Origin: Coriobacteriales bacterium
GTDB lineage: Bacteria; Actinomycetota; Coriobacteriia; Coriobacteriales; UBA8131
DNA length: 6,312 nucleotides
Direction of reading: 5' to 3'
NCBI GenBank assembly: GCA_031282085.1
Contig: JAITEK010000111.1
Coordinates: forward strand, 1-6,312
The notes under the pieces are model-generated. The model was given only the letters and a program-made list of their open reading frames with translations. It did no database searches and was not told where the DNA came from. How positions within the stretch are numbered: the stretch's first letter is position 1; every line of letters begins with the position of its first letter. The translations under genes and the position numbers were made by a program. Positions 1 to 5,683 of the stretch are shown piece by piece.

Positions 1-485
1 TGTTTGATTCCGTGCGGCTGGAGGTGCCGCTCATCATGCAGCGTCCCGAACTGCCCACCGGTTGTGAGGCGACGGCGACCGCTATGTTACTCCAATATGC
101 CGGCTCCACCCTGACTAAGCTCGATGTTGCAGAGCAGATGCCCTATAGCGACGACCCCTACGAGGGCTTTGTCGGCAACCCTTACACAGAGAGCGGGTTT
201 ACCATCTACCCGCGGGCCCTTATGCCTCTGGTGCACACGCAGTTGGGCAGCGCCGTAGACCTGAGCGGTGCGGGCCTTGACGAAGTGCGCGCCTACTTGC
301 AAGACGGCAAGCCTGTGGCCTGTTGGATAGCCGATGACCGAGGCTACGTGCACTGTGTTGTCGTCATCGGTTACGAGGACGACGTCCTTTTCCTCAACGA
401 CCCCCTTGAAGGCGCTACCACCATGACGGGCTCGGAGTTTGAGCACCTCTGGAGCAACAACGCCCGCCGCGCCCTCTCATACTGA
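1..485 (+). CDS. C39-like cysteine peptidase family protein, 5' end missing
   Basis: The reading frame is open from the left edge of the window, so the gene starts outside it. The GTG at 12 has no ribosome binding site before it and is probably internal. The visible part is essentially one papain-like peptidase C39 domain. Counting from that GTG, the motif LPTGCEATATAML places the likely nucleophile Cys at 18. GYVHCVVVIGY places the likely catalytic His at 114, and NDP at 129-131 supplies the usual third Asn/Asp position. The fold family includes bacteriocin-leader peptidases and many secreted or lipoprotein Peptidase_C39_2 proteins of unknown substrate. The 'LPTGCEAT' form resembles the latter, which act outside the cell on unknown substrates. 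Any signal peptide or anchor would lie in the missing N-terminus. The domain ends right at the stop, with no ABC-transporter fusion. Family assignment is good; the substrate is unknown. Confidence 0.85.
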   Translation, partial: FDSVRLEVPLIMQRPELPTGCEATATAMLLQYAGSTLTKLDVAEQMPYSDDPYEGFVGNPYTESGFTIYPRALMPLVHTQLGSAVDLSGAGLDEVRAYLQDGKPVACWIADDRGYVHCVVVIGYEDDVLFLNDPLEGATTMTGSEFEHLWSNNARRALSY

Positions 486-495
486 ACCGTGTGTC

Positions 496-510
496 GCGTG
501 CTACGCACGC
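496..510 (+). terminator. small hairpin after the C39 peptidase gene
   Basis: GCGTGC at 496-501 and GCACGC at 505-510 form a perfect 6-bp GC-rich stem around a 3-nt loop, starting 10 nt after the peptidase stop codon and followed by TCTT. The T tract is short, so this is at best a weak intrinsic terminator. A second small hairpin (GCTGC 527-531, GCAGC 536-540) follows. Confidence 0.3.
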
Positions 511-545
511 TCTTGGTATGGAAATAGCTGCCTGCGCAGCCAAAG

Positions 546-567
546 ATTCCCGCGCGGGCGCGGGAAT
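546..567 (-). terminator. 9-bp palindrome behind mazF, candidate terminator and repeat element
   Basis: ATTCCCGCG (546-554), a 4-nt loop, and CGCGGGAAT (559-567) make a perfect 9-bp stem. It starts 6 nt after the stop codon of the minus-strand toxin gene and sits between two converging genes. On the minus strand it is followed by CTTT, a poor T tract, so it could stop transcripts from the toxin side but is not a textbook terminator. It is flanked by GATTC on the left and GAATGAC on the right, the same frame seen in the hairpins at 5722-5742 and 5777-5797. It may therefore be a member of a dispersed palindromic repeat. Confidence 0.45.
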
Positions 568-573
568 GACAAG

Positions 574-897
574 TTAGAAGAACGAGCGGAGGAGGGTGAG
601 GATGGGGGTGAGGTGTTCGGGGCGATAGTGGTCGACCAGCTTGGTTGGGCGCGCGTCGAGGTCGAATGACTTTATCTGTTCGATAACGATGAAGCCGTCG
701 ATGGCGTAGCCTTGTTCAACGGGAAAATGCAGGTAATGGTTGTTGGAGGTAGATGTGATGGGGCACACAAGCGTCGTGCTGTTGGAGATGTTGTATGCCT
801 CGTTGCTTACCACGATGCAGGGACGACGTTTTTGCGCCTCGTGCCCTTTGCTGGGGCTGAAATCAACCTCGATGATGTCGCCCTGACGGTATATCAT
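574..897 (-). CDS. mazF: MazF/PemK-type endoribonuclease toxin
   Basis: This is a 107-residue protein of typical MazF length. MazF toxins are cytoplasmic sequence-specific endoribonucleases that cut mRNA, and sometimes tRNA or rRNA, and stop growth until bound by their antitoxin. The N-terminus carries the family signature GDIIEVDFSPSKGHE, then RRPCIVVSN and later CPITS. Arg25 and Thr48 fall at the same numbers as the catalytic Arg25 and Thr48 of Bacillus subtilis MazF (EndoA), so the enzyme looks intact. IVIEQIKSFD (70-79) is the usual conserved strand near the antitoxin-binding face. I chose the ATG at 897 because the family begins at this MIYRQGD; a longer frame up to 933 would overlap the antitoxin gene. 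The start lies 2 nt after the antitoxin stop (TGA-N2-ATG), with only a weak upstream GGAG, which suggests translational coupling. Its coding sequence looks less GC-rich than the neighbouring genes, compatible with later acquisition. The cleavage site cannot be read from sequence. Confidence 0.93.
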   Translation of the reverse strand: MIYRQGDIIEVDFSPSKGHEAQKRRPCIVVSNEAYNISNSTTLVCPITSTSNNHYLHFPVEQGYAIDGFIVIEQIKSFDLDARPTKLVDHYRPEHLTPILTLLRSFF

Positions 898-899
898 CG

Positions 900-1148
900 T
901 CACCACAACTCCGAACCGACAGGCTCGCCCCAACTCAGCTCGGGTCCTCCGCCGCGTATGCCGTTCCAGTCCTTCATCAGGTTCTGGATGGTGTAGCGTT
1001 CCTCGGGCTTCTCGATGACCAGTCGCCTGCTCTCCAGCGAGAGTTCCACCTCATCGCCAGCGCGTAATCCGAGCTGCTCACAATACGCCTTGGGGAGGCG
1101 TATCGCCTGCGTGTTGCCCCACATCCCGATAGTCGCCGTGTGTCCCAT
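900..1148 (-). CDS. mazE: MazE-like antitoxin with AbrB-type DNA-binding domain
   Basis: This is an 82-residue protein. The first half is a swapped-hairpin AbrB/MazE domain: MWGNTQAIRLPKAYCEQLGL at 9-28, then RAGDEVEL at 29-36. The second half has the tail expected of a MazF-neutralising antitoxin, ending in ELSWGEPVGSELW. It should bind MazF through this tail and bind its own promoter through the N-terminal dimer. I chose the ATG at 1148, not an ATG at 1223 in the same frame. GGAG lies 6 nt before 1148 (complement of 1155-1158), the family domain starts there, and the longer frame would run across a near-consensus promoter. It is co-transcribed with the toxin gene 2 nt downstream. The antitoxin-first order is the standard arrangement. 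The regulator gene upstream on the same strand ends 84 nt before this start, so some read-through is possible. Confidence 0.93.
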   Translation of the reverse strand: MGHTATIGMWGNTQAIRLPKAYCEQLGLRAGDEVELSLESRRLVIEKPEERYTIQNLMKDWNGIRGGGPELSWGEPVGSELW

Positions 1149-1160
1149 ACCTATCTCCAG

Positions 1161-1210
1161 ACAATATACAATGTTTATCTTATTGTAGGTCAGCCCAGGC
1201 GTGGAGTCAA
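1161..1210 (-). promoter_or_regulatory. mazEF promoter with overlapping operator-like inverted repeat
   Basis: On the minus strand, TTGACT (1210..1205) is separated by exactly 17 bp from TACAAT (1187..1182), each one base off the sigma-70-type consensus. Transcription would start near 1175, leaving a leader of about 25 nt with GGAG 6 nt before the antitoxin ATG. Overlapping the -10 is an inverted repeat with ACAATA at 1161-1166 and TATTGT at 1181-1186, centres 20 bp apart (about two helical turns). Another ACAAT copy lies at 1168-1172. The stretch is clearly AT-rich compared with its surroundings. MazE-type proteins repress their own operons, so this is the natural operator. The promoter match is direct; the operator role is inferred. 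Confidence 0.7.
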
Positions 1211-1232
1211 GGTTCTGCTTCATAAGGGGCTC

Positions 1233-3101
1233 TCAGCGGCGGTCGAGGATTAGTTCTTGGTAGAGGGCTGTGGTTTTGTGGGAGGGCATGATGCCGAGTT
1301 CCTCGCTGAGGAATCGCTTGCAGTCGAAGTAGGTTCTCAGGGCGTTCGTCCGTTGGCCTGCCTTGTTCTGCATGTCCATGAGGACGCGGTAGACGTCCTC
1401 GCGGGACGGGTCGGTGTCGTAGGCCCTGCGCGCGAACCAGACGGCGTTTGTCTCGTTGCCCTGCTGCGAAAAGAGCTTGGAGGCCTCCAGCATGACATCG
1501 ACGAGGATGGAGCGATACCGCTGTTGCGCAACCTGCATGGAGGCGTCGAGGCCGCAGCCCGAGAGGATGTCTCCGCGGTAAAGCTGCTCCAACCGATAGA
1601 CGGCCTCAACGCGCGCCTCGATACTCCCCTGCTCAAAGAGGAAGGTCCGCGAGAGCTGCTCGAATTCCCAGACGTCGCTTTTTACGTATGATGGCTCCAG
1701 GCGACACAGCCCCCGGTTGTTGGTGAGGTAGGGACTGGGGCCCACCTCGCCTGCAAGGAGTCGGTTCAGCCGAGACCAGGTCGCGTGGAAGTTATCCCGC
1801 GCGTGCAGGAAGTCCTTGCCTGGCCACAGCTTCTCCATAAGCGTATCGCGTGAGATGCCGCAGCCCTGGTTCAGCGTCAGATGCACCAGCAACGCCCTGA
1901 CCTTGCTGCGGTGAAGATGCTTGCCCTCGATGCGCGCGCTGCCTCTGAACAGCTCAAAGTCCCCAAAGAGTCGCACCGACAGCAGTGCCGGCCCGTCGGC
2001 GGATGCTGCACTCGGCGACCCGAAGGCACGGGACGGCTCGCCTTTTACCCGCGATGGCTTCAGGATGATGGAAGGGCTGAATACAGGGCTTGCCCCCGAG
2101 CCGGCCTCGGTGAGGGGGAATCCAGCGTCGTCGCAGGTGAGCAGGCTACCGGCGAGCTCGAGCAGAAGCTGGCTCCGTTCGCGTTCTGCCCGCTCGAACA
2201 GGCAGGTCGCAAGCCGCGTCAAACGCTCAAAGCACCGCTCTATCTCAGACGCCTCCTCCTGGGGGCTCTCCGCTTCCTCCCCGGCCTGCACGGCCTCATT
2301 CAACAGGCTCAACAGGTGCTGCCTCAACTCCATGACCGGCAGCCCGGTCGCGTCGAAACGCCCCGTGCCCTCGTCCAGCTCGATGAAGGGGCAGCAACGC
2401 TTGAGCATCGCGTAGGAGGCGCTGGGGATAAGGTAGCCGAGCTCGCGCAGGTTGTCCACGATGCCGCGCCCCATGAGTATCATAAGCGCGGCCAGGATGA
2501 GGGACTCGCGGGGCACGGGAGAACAGAACAGCCTCTCAAGCGCCACGGCCATCCGCTCCCTGCTCCACCGCTGTGAGGCGACAAGCTGCGCCCCCTCTAT
2601 GGTGAACCGGTCGGATTGGTAATCGTTCAGGCAGTCCTCGTAGGGCGTAGTGATGACGATGACCTCAACGCCGTCTTCTATCAGGCGGTCTATCCAGTCG
2701 GAGAGACGGGCAGAGGGGCGGTCCTCAAGCGCGGAGAGGTCGTCGAGCACGACGAGGCTGAAGCGGCTGACCTCACCCGCCCTTTGCCGCTCGAGATGAT
2801 CCAACAGCGTACCCGCGTTCGCCGCCTCGCGAAAGCCCTCGGAGGAGGCGTCTATCCAGAGCACCTCGTCGAGCCTGTGCTGCCGCTGGGCATACTCAAG
2901 CGCCAGGCTCGTCCGCCCTGTCTTGTGCGGGGCGCAGATGCAGAAGGATGTGCCGTGCGAAGCGCGCATAAGCTCGATGAGCCGCGTGCTCGCAAACGAC
3001 GCGGGCACCGGCCGCAGAGATTGCCCCAGGCTCACCTGCCGCGTGTCCCGCACGGCCTGTTGGTCCCGGTCCGTTTCCCTCACTACCTGTGTTGTTCCCA
3101 T
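1233..3101 (-). CDS. Large transcriptional regulator: N-terminal P-loop-like region, C-terminal winged helix plus BTAD
   Basis: The protein is 622 residues. Residues about 374-470 form an OmpR-like winged helix of the SARP type (LLSVRLFGDFELFRG, then RSKVRALLVHLTL and DTLMEKLWPG). Residues about 477-619 form a bacterial transcriptional activator domain (BTAD) of TPR-like helices, with YRGDIL, ARRAYDTDPSREDVYR and the closing FLSEELGIMPS. The N-terminal part resembles a STAND/MalT-type ATPase: CICAPHKTGRTSLALEYA at 55-72 sits at the Walker A position and LVVLDD at 116-121 looks like Walker B. The P-loop is degenerate, since the glycines before K are missing and GRTS replaces GKS/T, so ATP hydrolysis is doubtful. 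The region 285-370 is Ser/Pro/Glu-rich linker. The protein probably activates or represses nearby genes, including the divergent + strand unit; the signal is unknown. Start: GGGAAGG (complement of 3111-3117) lies 9 nt before the ATG at 3101. An ATG at 3107 and a TTG at 3110 are alternatives with poorer spacing. Confidence 0.85.
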   Translation of the reverse strand: MGTTQVVRETDRDQQAVRDTRQVSLGQSLRPVPASFASTRLIELMRASHGTSFCICAPHKTGRTSLALEYAQRQHRLDEVLWIDASSEGFREAANAGTLLDHLERQRAGEVSRFSLVVLDDLSALEDRPSARLSDWIDRLIEDGVEVIVITTPYEDCLNDYQSDRFTIEGAQLVASQRWSRERMAVALERLFCSPVPRESLILAALMILMGRGIVDNLRELGYLIPSASYAMLKRCCPFIELDEGTGRFDATGLPVMELRQHLLSLLNEAVQAGEEAESPQEEASEIERCFERLTRLATCLFERAERERSQLLLELAGSLLTCDDAGFPLTEAGSGASPVFSPSIILKPSRVKGEPSRAFGSPSAASADGPALLSVRLFGDFELFRGSARIEGKHLHRSKVRALLVHLTLNQGCGISRDTLMEKLWPGKDFLHARDNFHATWSRLNRLLAGEVGPSPYLTNNRGLCRLEPSYVKSDVWEFEQLSRTFLFEQGSIEARVEAVYRLEQLYRGDILSGCGLDASMQVAQQRYRSILVDVMLEASKLFSQQGNETNAVWFARRAYDTDPSREDVYRVLMDMQNKAGQRTNALRTYFDCKRFLSEELGIMPSHKTTALYQELILDRR

Positions 3102-3200
3102 ATTCATCAACCTTCCCGCAAACTGCCAACAGGGTTGGCGTTCTGTCTCAAAGCGCTTCCCAATAATAGGTGGCTATGCTATCATGCGGTTGTGTGTCAT

Positions 3201-3229
3201 TGTCAATATGTCAATCTCATATTTTGACA
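3201..3229. promoter_or_regulatory. Triple TGTCAA half-sites in the divergent intergenic region
   Basis: The AT-rich gap between the BTAD regulator and the + strand unit contains TGTCAA at 3201-3206 and again at 3209-3214, direct copies 8 bp apart. TTGACA at 3224-3229 makes a perfect inverted repeat with the second copy across a 9-bp gap. SARP-type regulators bind short direct repeats, so this is a reasonable autoregulatory or shared operator. On the minus strand the same hexamers also read as perfect -35 boxes. From 3206..3201 a 17-bp spacer leads to GATAGC (3183..3178), a poor -10, which would suit an activator-dependent promoter for the regulator gene. I could not settle on a confident promoter for the + strand. 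Confidence 0.45.
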
Positions 3230-3252
3230 GTCGGAATGAAGAGGAGTTGGGG

Positions 3253-3312
3253 ATGACCAGGAATAACCCGCGTTGCATCGGACGCCTGTTTGGCGGAGTG
3301 TCGGCGGCATGA
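3253..3312 (+). CDS. 19-codon ORF (possible leader peptide) coupled to the next gene
   Basis: ATG at 3253 opens a 19-codon frame encoding MTRNNPRCIGRLFGGVSAA and ending in TGA at 3310-3312. A strong ribosome binding site, GAGGAG at 3241-3246, lies 6 nt before the ATG, far better than the one before the following gene. The stop overlaps the next start as ATGA (3309-3312), the classic arrangement for translational coupling. The peptide has three Arg and a Gly-rich end, but no run of one amino acid as in an attenuator leader. It has no recognisable domain. It may simply deliver ribosomes to the downstream start, act as a regulatory upstream ORF, or be a small protein in its own right. A one-base error that would fuse it to the downstream frame is another possibility. 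Translation is inferred from the ribosome binding site and the coupling geometry only. Confidence 0.5.
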   Translation: MTRNNPRCIGRLFGGVSAA

Positions 3313-4088
3313 TAGGCAGGGGGAAGCAGGGGGCGATATACCTCTACGAGGTAACCGAGCAGGATCTCCTTTTCAGCGCGGGACCGCGCCAGCAGTATCG
3401 CCCGGGCAACGTCTTGCTGTTCGCCGACAAGCGGGCAGTCCGTCTGGGGGCTGAGCTCGCCGTCGCCGAGGACCTCAGCACGGCCCGGGAATACCTGGCG
3501 GCCCGGGAACAGGCTCCCAATAACAGGTTTGAGGAGCTGGCAGACGAGAAACTCAAACTTGAGCAGGAACTTGCCGAGCGCATCACCGAGTTGGTTGAGC
3601 TGAGCCTCCAAAACGACGACCTGCGCAAACAGCTTGCTGAGTCCCGGCCCTCGGGCGAGGGGGATACGTTGAGTGCGTGCGTGCCAGAGACCGAAGCGCG
3701 CTCTGCGGCTGGCGCGGCTGGCACGCCTGGCGCGGCTGGCACGGCCGGTGCACTCGGTGCGGCCGGCACGACTGACTCCCCCGTTGCGGCCAGCACGCTC
3801 AACACTCCGAACACGCCGAGCACGCCCACCCCGTCCAGCGCGCCGGAAGTGCTCACCACGGCGTCGGGCAAGAAGATCCACATCATGCATGAGTTCCCCA
3901 CGCCACCAGCGCACGCGCCTGGCATGCACGCCCTGCGCCTGCTCGCGCGGGCCCTTCGCGTCGCGGCGACCATCCTGCTCATGGCGCTCCTCCTCGTCTG
4001 CGTGAGCACGGTGGCGACCGCCCAGGCCAACGACATATCCTATGGTGCAGCGCTCGACCTCATCACAAAGGGCTTTGGGCTGCCCTGA
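3309..4088 (+). CDS. Unrecognised coiled-coil protein with low-complexity linker and C-terminal membrane segment
   Basis: This is a 259-residue protein that I do not recognise. Residues 1-65 look like a small soluble domain (GAIYLYEVTEQDLLFSAGP, then GNVLLFADKRAVRLGAEL). Residues about 70-112 are a heptad-rich coiled coil (EELADEKLKLEQELAERI and following). Residues about 120-185 are a flexible linker rich in Gly, Ala, Thr, Pro and Ser, containing GAAGTP/GAAGTA repeats. Residues about 218-240 form one hydrophobic segment preceded by several Arg (RLLARALR). By the positive-inside rule this puts the N-terminal bulk in the cytoplasm and only about 19 residues outside. The segment ends in ATAQA, which also looks like a signal-peptidase site. 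Start at ATG 3309: a weak GGAG lies 10 nt upstream and the start overlaps the stop of the 19-codon ORF. A TTG at 3273 in frame has less support. Being divergent from the BTAD regulator, it is a likely target of it. It could be a membrane-tethered cytoplasmic scaffold or sensor; function is unknown. Confidence 0.7.
   Translation: MIGRGKQGAIYLYEVTEQDLLFSAGPRQQYRPGNVLLFADKRAVRLGAELAVAEDLSTAREYLAAREQAPNNRFEELADEKLKLEQELAERITELVELSLQNDDLRKQLAESRPSGEGDTLSACVPETEARSAAGAAGTPGAAGTAGALGAAGTTDSPVAASTLNTPNTPSTPTPSSAPEVLTTASGKKIHIMHEFPTPPAHAPGMHALRLLARALRVAATILLMALLLVCVSTVATAQANDISYGAALDLITKGFGLP
3711..3743 (+). repeat. Two copies of an 18-bp period in-frame coding repeat
   Basis: GGCGCGGCTGGCACG occurs identically at 3711-3725 and 3729-3743, a period of 18 bp encoding GAAGTP then GAAGTA, followed by degenerate copies (GALGAAGT). 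This lies in the linker of the coiled-coil membrane protein. Repeats of this kind change copy number easily, so the linker length may vary between strains. Confidence 0.7.
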
Positions 4089-4113
4089 CGCGACGCCGCG
4101 CGGGGCACATAAC

Positions 4114-4129
4114 GCCGCATCTATGCGGC
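4114..4129. terminator. Hairpin at the convergent junction, overlapping the ppx stop codon
   Basis: GCCGCAT (4114-4120) and ATGCGGC (4123-4129) are perfect complements, giving a 6- to 7-bp GC-rich stem at the meeting point of the + strand unknown gene and the minus-strand phosphatase gene. It includes the last codons and the TAG of the phosphatase. There is no T tract on either side, so it may be a weak bidirectional terminator or only an RNA-stabilising 3' end. The whole intergenic gap here is only 32 bp. Confidence 0.35.
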
Positions 4130-5146
4130 AAGCAGGATCCCGTGGAGTATGTCGGTCTCGCTGACGGTGAAGTGCTCCAAATCGGCCAACTCCAGTACCG
4201 CCTGGAGCACCAGCAGGCCGCCGATGATCACAGAGGCTCGCTCAGGCTCAAGCCCGATCTGGCCGAGCCGGCGCGCGAGCGGGAGTGCCGCCAACCTGCC
4301 CAGCACTTCATCAAGCTCAGCGGCCGAGACCTTGGCGCCGTGCACCCGGGCGGGGTCGTACTCCCCCATCGCGTCCCGAACGCTCACAACCGTCGTCGCG
4401 GTTCCCGCCACGGCCAGCGCAATCGAGGGCCACTGGCTGAGCGCGTCAAAATACCCACGCATCTCATCACGCAGCCAAAGTCCCGCACGGGCAAGCTCGT
4501 GGGGGGACGGCGGGTCACTTCCCAGGAAACGGTCGGTCACACGCCTGCAGCCGATGAGAAAGGAATGTTGTTTGAGTATGTGCGCCGCGAGGTGGCTTTC
4601 CGCGTGCAGATCCTCAATGCGGCCGTCTTCAACGTGGCCGCAGATCAGCTCGGTCGAGCCGCCGCCAACGTCGACGGTGAGCACGGTCTGCCCCGCCAGC
4701 GCGCCGCTGGCGGCAAAGCCGCTCACGGTCCCAAGAAACGACAGCTGGGCCTCACGCGCACCCGGTATCACCTCGACTGCCAGGCCCAATGACGACAGGG
4801 CGTCGAGCACCTCGTCGCTGTTTGTGGCCTCGCGCATCGCTGAGGTCGCCACAGCCAGCACCCGCTCGACCGGCCGTTCGCCCCGCTGCCCAACAGCGCG
4901 TATCGTCTCAAGGAAGGCCGCACAGGCCGCACGCTCGCGCTCGATGGCGGCGGCGCTTATCCGGCCCGTGTCATACAGACCCTCGCCGAGATGGGTTATC
5001 CGCATGTGGCGTTCGAGCTCATGGACGCCGCGGGTATATCCGTTGGCGGGCTCACAGGCCGGCTCGCTTTCCGGCCCGCACCCCTCAACATCCGCGATCA
5101 GCAGGCGCGCAGTGACGGTGCCCAGGTCGATGGCGGCCAGGCGCAT
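4121..5146 (-). CDS. Ppx/GppA family phosphatase (exopolyphosphatase or pppGpp phosphohydrolase)
   Basis: This is a 341-residue cytoplasmic member of the ASKHA superfamily. It matches the short form common in actinobacteria and lacks the C-terminal HD-like extension of E. coli Ppx and GppA. The phosphate-1 loop is AIDLGTVTARLL (5-16); ATSAMREATN (100-109) is a family hallmark; PGAREAQLSFLG (128-139) holds the likely catalytic Glu132. TVDVGGGSTEL (157-167) is phosphate-2, and VAGTATT (256-262) is the adenosine-type motif. The enzyme releases phosphate from the ends of polyphosphate chains, or converts pppGpp to ppGpp; sequence alone does not decide. The phosphate-1 loop reads GTVT where the family usually has GTNS or GSNS. 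ATG at 5146 was chosen because the domain starts there and it lies 2 nt after the ftsB-like stop (TGA-N2-ATG). A longer frame to 5236 would overlap that gene. It is very likely co-transcribed and translationally coupled with the upstream gene. Confidence 0.92.
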   Translation of the reverse strand: MRLAAIDLGTVTARLLIADVEGCGPESEPACEPANGYTRGVHELERHMRITHLGEGLYDTGRISAAAIERERAACAAFLETIRAVGQRGERPVERVLAVATSAMREATNSDEVLDALSSLGLAVEVIPGAREAQLSFLGTVSGFAASGALAGQTVLTVDVGGGSTELICGHVEDGRIEDLHAESHLAAHILKQHSFLIGCRRVTDRFLGSDPPSPHELARAGLWLRDEMRGYFDALSQWPSIALAVAGTATTVVSVRDAMGEYDPARVHGAKVSAAELDEVLGRLAALPLARRLGQIGLEPERASVIIGGLLVLQAVLELADLEHFTVSETDILHGILLAA

Positions 5147-5148
5147 GC

Positions 5149-5619
5149 TCACAGCCCCGGTATCGGGTCGTCGGGATAAGGGGACGTCGGAGTGGTGTGC
5201 TGCAGTCCGAAGAATTCGTCGAGGGTTTGCGTCCACCAGGTCTCGGGTGCTTCGACCGTGCCCGGCTCAACGACGGGAGGCAGCCCGGTCGAGCTTTCGG
5301 AGATGCTCAACCCCGTGATGTTCACGGCCTGCTCGCCCTCCTTTACCCAGCCGAACTCCTCGCGCGCGAGGTCTTCTATGCCCTCAAGAGTCGCCATCTC
5401 GTCTATCTGCTGCTTTATCTTCTCGTTGCGGTCGAGCACGAGCTCGTACTCGGCGCTGACGCGGGCGTTCTCGCGCAGAGCCAGGTAATACTCTCGCACC
5501 GCGGGGTACAGCGTAACCGCCGCCAGCACAAGGCAGCCGATGATGACAAGGGTCACAACCAGCGCGGGAGGGATGCGAACTGCTGTATTTGTCGCTACGT
5601 TCTTCTTCGCCATATCCAT
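5149..5619 (-). CDS. FtsB/DivIC-like septum formation initiator protein
   Basis: This is a 156-residue bitopic membrane protein. A short basic N-terminus (MDMAKKN) is followed by a transmembrane segment at about 17-38, then a coiled coil at about 42-78. Next comes the family's conserved block LEGIEDLAREEFGWVKEGE (78-96). FtsB/DivIC proteins pair with FtsL and FtsQ/DivIB at the division site and help switch on septal peptidoglycan synthesis; the coiled coil lies outside the membrane. Residues 107-156 form an extra Pro- and acid-rich tail (PPVVEPG, ETWWTQTLDEFF) that is not part of the core domain. ATG at 5619 was chosen, with a purine-rich but weak ribosome binding site (AGAAGAAG). ATG at 5613 is possible, and the longer frame to 5679 is less likely. 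In many actinobacteria the ftsB-like gene stands next to a Ppx/GppA gene, as here, which supports both calls. Confidence 0.87.
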   Translation of the reverse strand: MDMAKKNVATNTAVRIPPALVVTLVIIGCLVLAAVTLYPAVREYYLALRENARVSAEYELVLDRNEKIKQQIDEMATLEGIEDLAREEFGWVKEGEQAVNITGLSISESSTGLPPVVEPGTVEAPETWWTQTLDEFFGLQHTTPTSPYPDDPIPGL

Positions 5620-5683
5620 CGTTCTTCTTCTGTCTGAGGCAGTACCAAAGTCCGTTGAGAGACCCTGGTCCTGCCGCAAAAGC

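Noticed and set aside
898..933. Longer MazF frame starting at 933
   Set aside because: It overlaps the end of the antitoxin gene; the MazF domain begins at ATG 897, and Arg25/Thr48 numbering matches the known family from there.
1..1210. C39 peptidase plus mazEF as one bacteriocin or defence island
   Set aside because: The genes converge, the peptidase has no ABC-transporter domain or visible double-glycine precursor nearby, and mazEF is a self-contained operon.
1149..1223. Longer antitoxin frame starting at ATG 1223
   Set aside because: It would cross the near-consensus promoter and the inverted repeat. The start at 1148 has GGAG at 6 nt and begins at the family domain.
1881..2576. Open frames on the + strand within the BTAD regulator gene
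   Set aside because: They have low-complexity composition and no recognisable domain, and the opposite strand carries a continuous regulator.
3224..3229. TTGACA as a -35 box for the + strand unit
   Set aside because: No -10-like hexamer lies 15-19 bp downstream; that space holds the GAGGAG ribosome binding site and the start of the 19-codon ORF.
3174..4036. Long minus-strand open frames opposite the coiled-coil membrane protein gene
   Set aside because: They are Arg/Ala-rich with no domain. The + strand frame has a coherent coiled coil, linker and membrane segment plus a coupled start.
4149..5318. A 389-codon open frame on the + strand, opposite the phosphatase gene
   Set aside because: It is a shadow of GC-rich coding sequence: Ser/Arg-rich composition, no domain, and the minus strand encodes a clear Ppx/GppA protein with all its motifs.
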